Shown one piece after another: positions 62,401 through 64,000 of a stretch of 64,000 nucleotides of DNA. The notes under the pieces were generated by a model. The model did not search any database. It had not been told where the DNA came from and saw nothing but the letters and a program-made list of their open reading frames with translations. Both the position numbers and the translations under genes were made by a program. Numbering within the stretch: the first letter of the stretch is position 1; the number at the start of each line of letters is the position of its first letter. The stretch is from Amphimedon queenslandica (Eukaryota > Porifera > Demospongiae > Haplosclerida > Niphatidae), in the NCBI RefSeq assembly GCF_000090795.2, contig NW_003546325.1, positions 24,157-88,156 of the forward strand. The letters run 5' to 3'.

Positions 62401-63731
62401 GTCAAGAAGAAGTGGCGATCGTTCATCAGGTATAACAGATTGTGCTTTTTCAGCCAAATTATACGTAATCTCTTCTATTTTGTTTCCAAATGTATCAGAA
62501 ACTGTGCTGTTAGGAATGACTAAGTATGTATCTTCAGTGGTGACTCCAAACTCTGGTGTGCCCTTTAAGAAATTGGCATCATCTTCTAATAGTAGAATAG
62601 TAATGACATCACCAAATGTATTAGAGGAAACATTTCCACCACCGAGTGTGAGGCTTGGATCAGTTAGTCCTGGTGATTGTATGAGGGTTAGTTTCGTTAG
62701 ATTGAGTGAACTAACATCAATTGCTTCACTGAATGTTAGTATCAGTTCTGTAGTGTTTAAGTTGAGACTGAAGGATAGCAATGATGGTGGGGCAGCATCA
62801 GGGAAGAGCTCTCCTGCTCTTACTCCTTCAGTGAAATCAAGTATAACATTTCTACTGATATCAGCTATAGCTCCTTCACTCATTGACACAAATGTGTTTG
62901 ATGTGTCATCAGCTAAACCAGTGGCAAACTTGATGGAGTTAGCATCTTGTACACTTAATACCACAACAATGATTTCGGAGTCAGTTGAGCCAGCAAGTGG
63001 ATAACTGCTAATGAGTGTATGGGTTGAAGTAGGAGCAGTAGCCATATTTTGTAATGTGATGAGTGTTACATTAATGCTATCAACCGACATGATCTCATCA
63101 AATGTCAGTGTAAGTCTATCAGAACCAAGATCTAGCGAAAAGTTCAGTAAGACTGGTGGGGCATTATCAAGAATAACAGCATCAGCTCTGAGTGCATTGA
63201 ACTGTGATATAGAGACCAAGGAGTTATTGGACATATCATTCACTCCATACATACTGATGGAGAGGAAGGTTTGGTTGAGTGACTGTCCAAGTGTGAGTGA
63301 TCTCTTAATCTGATTAAGATTAGTGAGAGTCAGTGAGACATTGAGTATGTTTGAATTGTTCTGAGCCAATGGAGAGCTCTCAATGACAAAGCTATCATCA
63401 GACTCTGTGATATTTATTGTGTCCTGTAGAGTTATGGCAGATGAATTGATAGAGCTAGCAAGGACAGCCTCAGAGAATGTGAGAGAGAGTACGTTAGCAT
63501 CAAGGTCCAGTATGAAAGATTCTAGTTCTGGTGATGTTGTATCAGGTACATGATCAGCAGCCAGGAGTCCAGATGAAGATAGTATGGGATTGATTTCATT
63601 ACCAGCCAAATCCTCAGCTGCCAATGAGGTCAGAGTGATGTAAGTATTGCCTTGGCTAGTGGCTAAAGATGTGAGTACTTTAATGGCATTGAGATCAACT
63701 GGTTCAAGCATCAGTGAAATAGAGTAATGAT
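41573..63731 (-). CDS. Giant repeat protein, upstream exon (about 60 repeats)
   Basis: About 7,386 codons without a stop, from the acceptor TTTTTTATATAG (AG at 63733-63732) to the N gap. The apparent N-terminus MLLILLSLF read upstream of 63731 is intron sequence and not a signal peptide. The first residues DHYSISLMLEPVDLNAIK complete a repeat begun in the preceding exon. Cysteine-pair repeats lie at 61,425-61,815, 56,968-57,357, 52,948-53,349, 48,472-48,858 and 44,410-44,796. The exon ends in the gap after LSLHNTSNASGSS, in the middle of a repeat just before its T-L-T-G-G segment. Composition (Ser, Thr, Asn, Asp, Leu rich, few Cys, Trp or Lys) is uniform with the other exons. An extracellular adhesive or structural role is inferred. 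Confidence 0.85.
44410..52947 (-). repeat. Super-unit 2 (23 repeats, 8.54 kb)
   Basis: Type A pair at 48,472-48,858; closing type B pair at 44,410-44,796. F-x-D markers at about 52,020 and 47,565. Blocks of 4,476 and 4,062 bp. Confidence 0.8.
52948..61425 (-). repeat. Super-unit 1 of the giant array (23 repeats, 8.48 kb)
   Basis: Bounded by type B cysteine pairs (61,425-61,815 and 52,948-53,349) with the type A pair at 56,968-57,357 between. The F-x-D marker repeats are at about 60,510 and 56,075. Block lengths are 4,457 and 4,020 bp (12 and 11 repeats). Confidence 0.8.
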
Positions 63732-63949
63732 CTATATAAAAAAGAGATAGTAATATTAATAGCAATAACTACATGATACTATTTTAAGGATATTTCATCA
63801 AAAAAGGCTAGGCAAAAATTCATAATTTTTACAATTTGTTCTAATGTGTATGTATGATTTCAATCAAGTTTTTACTTTTATATGGAAGTATTAGTGGCAA
63901 AAGTAATAGTAATAGTACTTTTTAAAAAATAGTAATTACAATACATTAC
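63732..63949 (-). other. 218-bp phase-1 intron of the giant gene
   Basis: Donor TTCAAAG|GTAATG (GT at 63949-63948) and acceptor ATATAG at 63733-63732. Joining gives the codon GAT and the sequence DLGFK-D-HYSISL, which fits the repeat. Confidence 0.8.
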
Positions 63950-64000
63950 CTTTGAATCCCAGGTCTTGACTTATTTCAGGTGATTCTTCAGTCAAAGTGT
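63950..64000 (-). CDS. Giant repeat protein, 3' end of the next upstream exon
   Basis: The only open frame reads TLTEESPEISQDLGFK and leaves one base (phase 1). T-L-T-E matches the T-L-T-G-G strand of the repeat, and the joined sequence continues into DLNAIK at the normal distance. So the gene extends beyond the window, and its start codon and signal peptide are not visible. Confidence 0.75.

Noticed and set aside
5827-63313. Many plus-strand open frames of 60-176 codons across the giant gene
   Set aside because: They are antisense shadows of the repeat. They recur at the same position of each repeat and carry the antisense of conserved motifs. None has an independent domain.
5613-63731. Cadherin array
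   Set aside because: The acidic boundary motif and length are superficially similar, but the cadherin motifs D-x-N-D-N-x-P, L-D-R-E and D-x-D are not present in order. F-S-E-x-V-N and D-L-N-A-I-K are foreign to cadherins.
63731-63765. Signal-peptide-like start MLLILLSLF at the head of the 22-kb exon
   Set aside because: These codons are the pyrimidine-rich end of an intron. The splice acceptor at 63733-63732 and the repeat register show that the frame enters from an upstream exon.

Overview
The window looks like demosponge nuclear DNA, most probably Amphimedon queenslandica or a close relative. The signs are AT-rich non-coding sequence, many very small introns (about 50-120 bp), short inverted-repeat elements in introns, and a Death-domain gene whose companion domains match the style of the large sponge Death-domain family. 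This assignment comes from pattern recognition, not from a search. Nothing prokaryotic was seen, and I could support no gene on the plus strand.

Layout. (1) 1-313: AT-rich sequence with overlapping minus-strand AATAAA motifs. (2) 314-4588, minus strand: a gene I could assemble as 20 exons joined in frame (2,640 nt, 880 codons). It runs Death domain, CARD-like helical domain, polar linker, sponge-type helical/beta domain, coiled coil, then two tandem copies of a segment resembling the ubiquitin-like C-terminal part of USP47-type deubiquitinases. Two MITE-like elements sit in or beside its introns. (3) 4589-5401: intergenic. (4) 5402-64000, minus strand: the 3' part of one enormous gene, about 57.2 kb of visible coding sequence (about 19,060 codons). 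It consists almost only of about 155 degenerate repeats of about 125 residues. The repeats look like extracellular Ig-like beta-sandwich domains, distantly like bacterial SbsA/Big_5-type or SwmB-type repeats. The coding sequence lies in giant exons (about 24.0 kb, at least 11.0 kb, at least 22.2 kb) with introns of 123 and 218 bp. An 855-base run of N interrupts it. The start codon and signal peptide are beyond 64000.

Main discovery. The giant protein is not a simple tandem array. A pair of adjacent repeats carrying C-x5-C returns every 11 then 12 repeats, alternating strictly over 12 occurrences (intervals about 4.07 and 4.50 kb; full period 23 repeats, about 8.56 kb). Four repeats after the first cysteine repeat of every block, the conserved F-S/N-E motif becomes F-x-D, in 12 of 12 blocks. 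The array therefore has three levels: a 125-residue domain, an 11-12-domain block, and a 23-domain super-unit. The regular pattern stops near 12.4 kb and the C-terminal 18 or so repeats are out of register. The periodicity also predicts that the N gap hides about 650 bp of coding sequence plus an intron of about 200 bp.

The two genes show no obvious functional link. The left one looks like an intracellular Death-fold adaptor with ubiquitin-related modules. The right one looks like a secreted or surface matrix/adhesion protein. Both readings are inferences from domain character.
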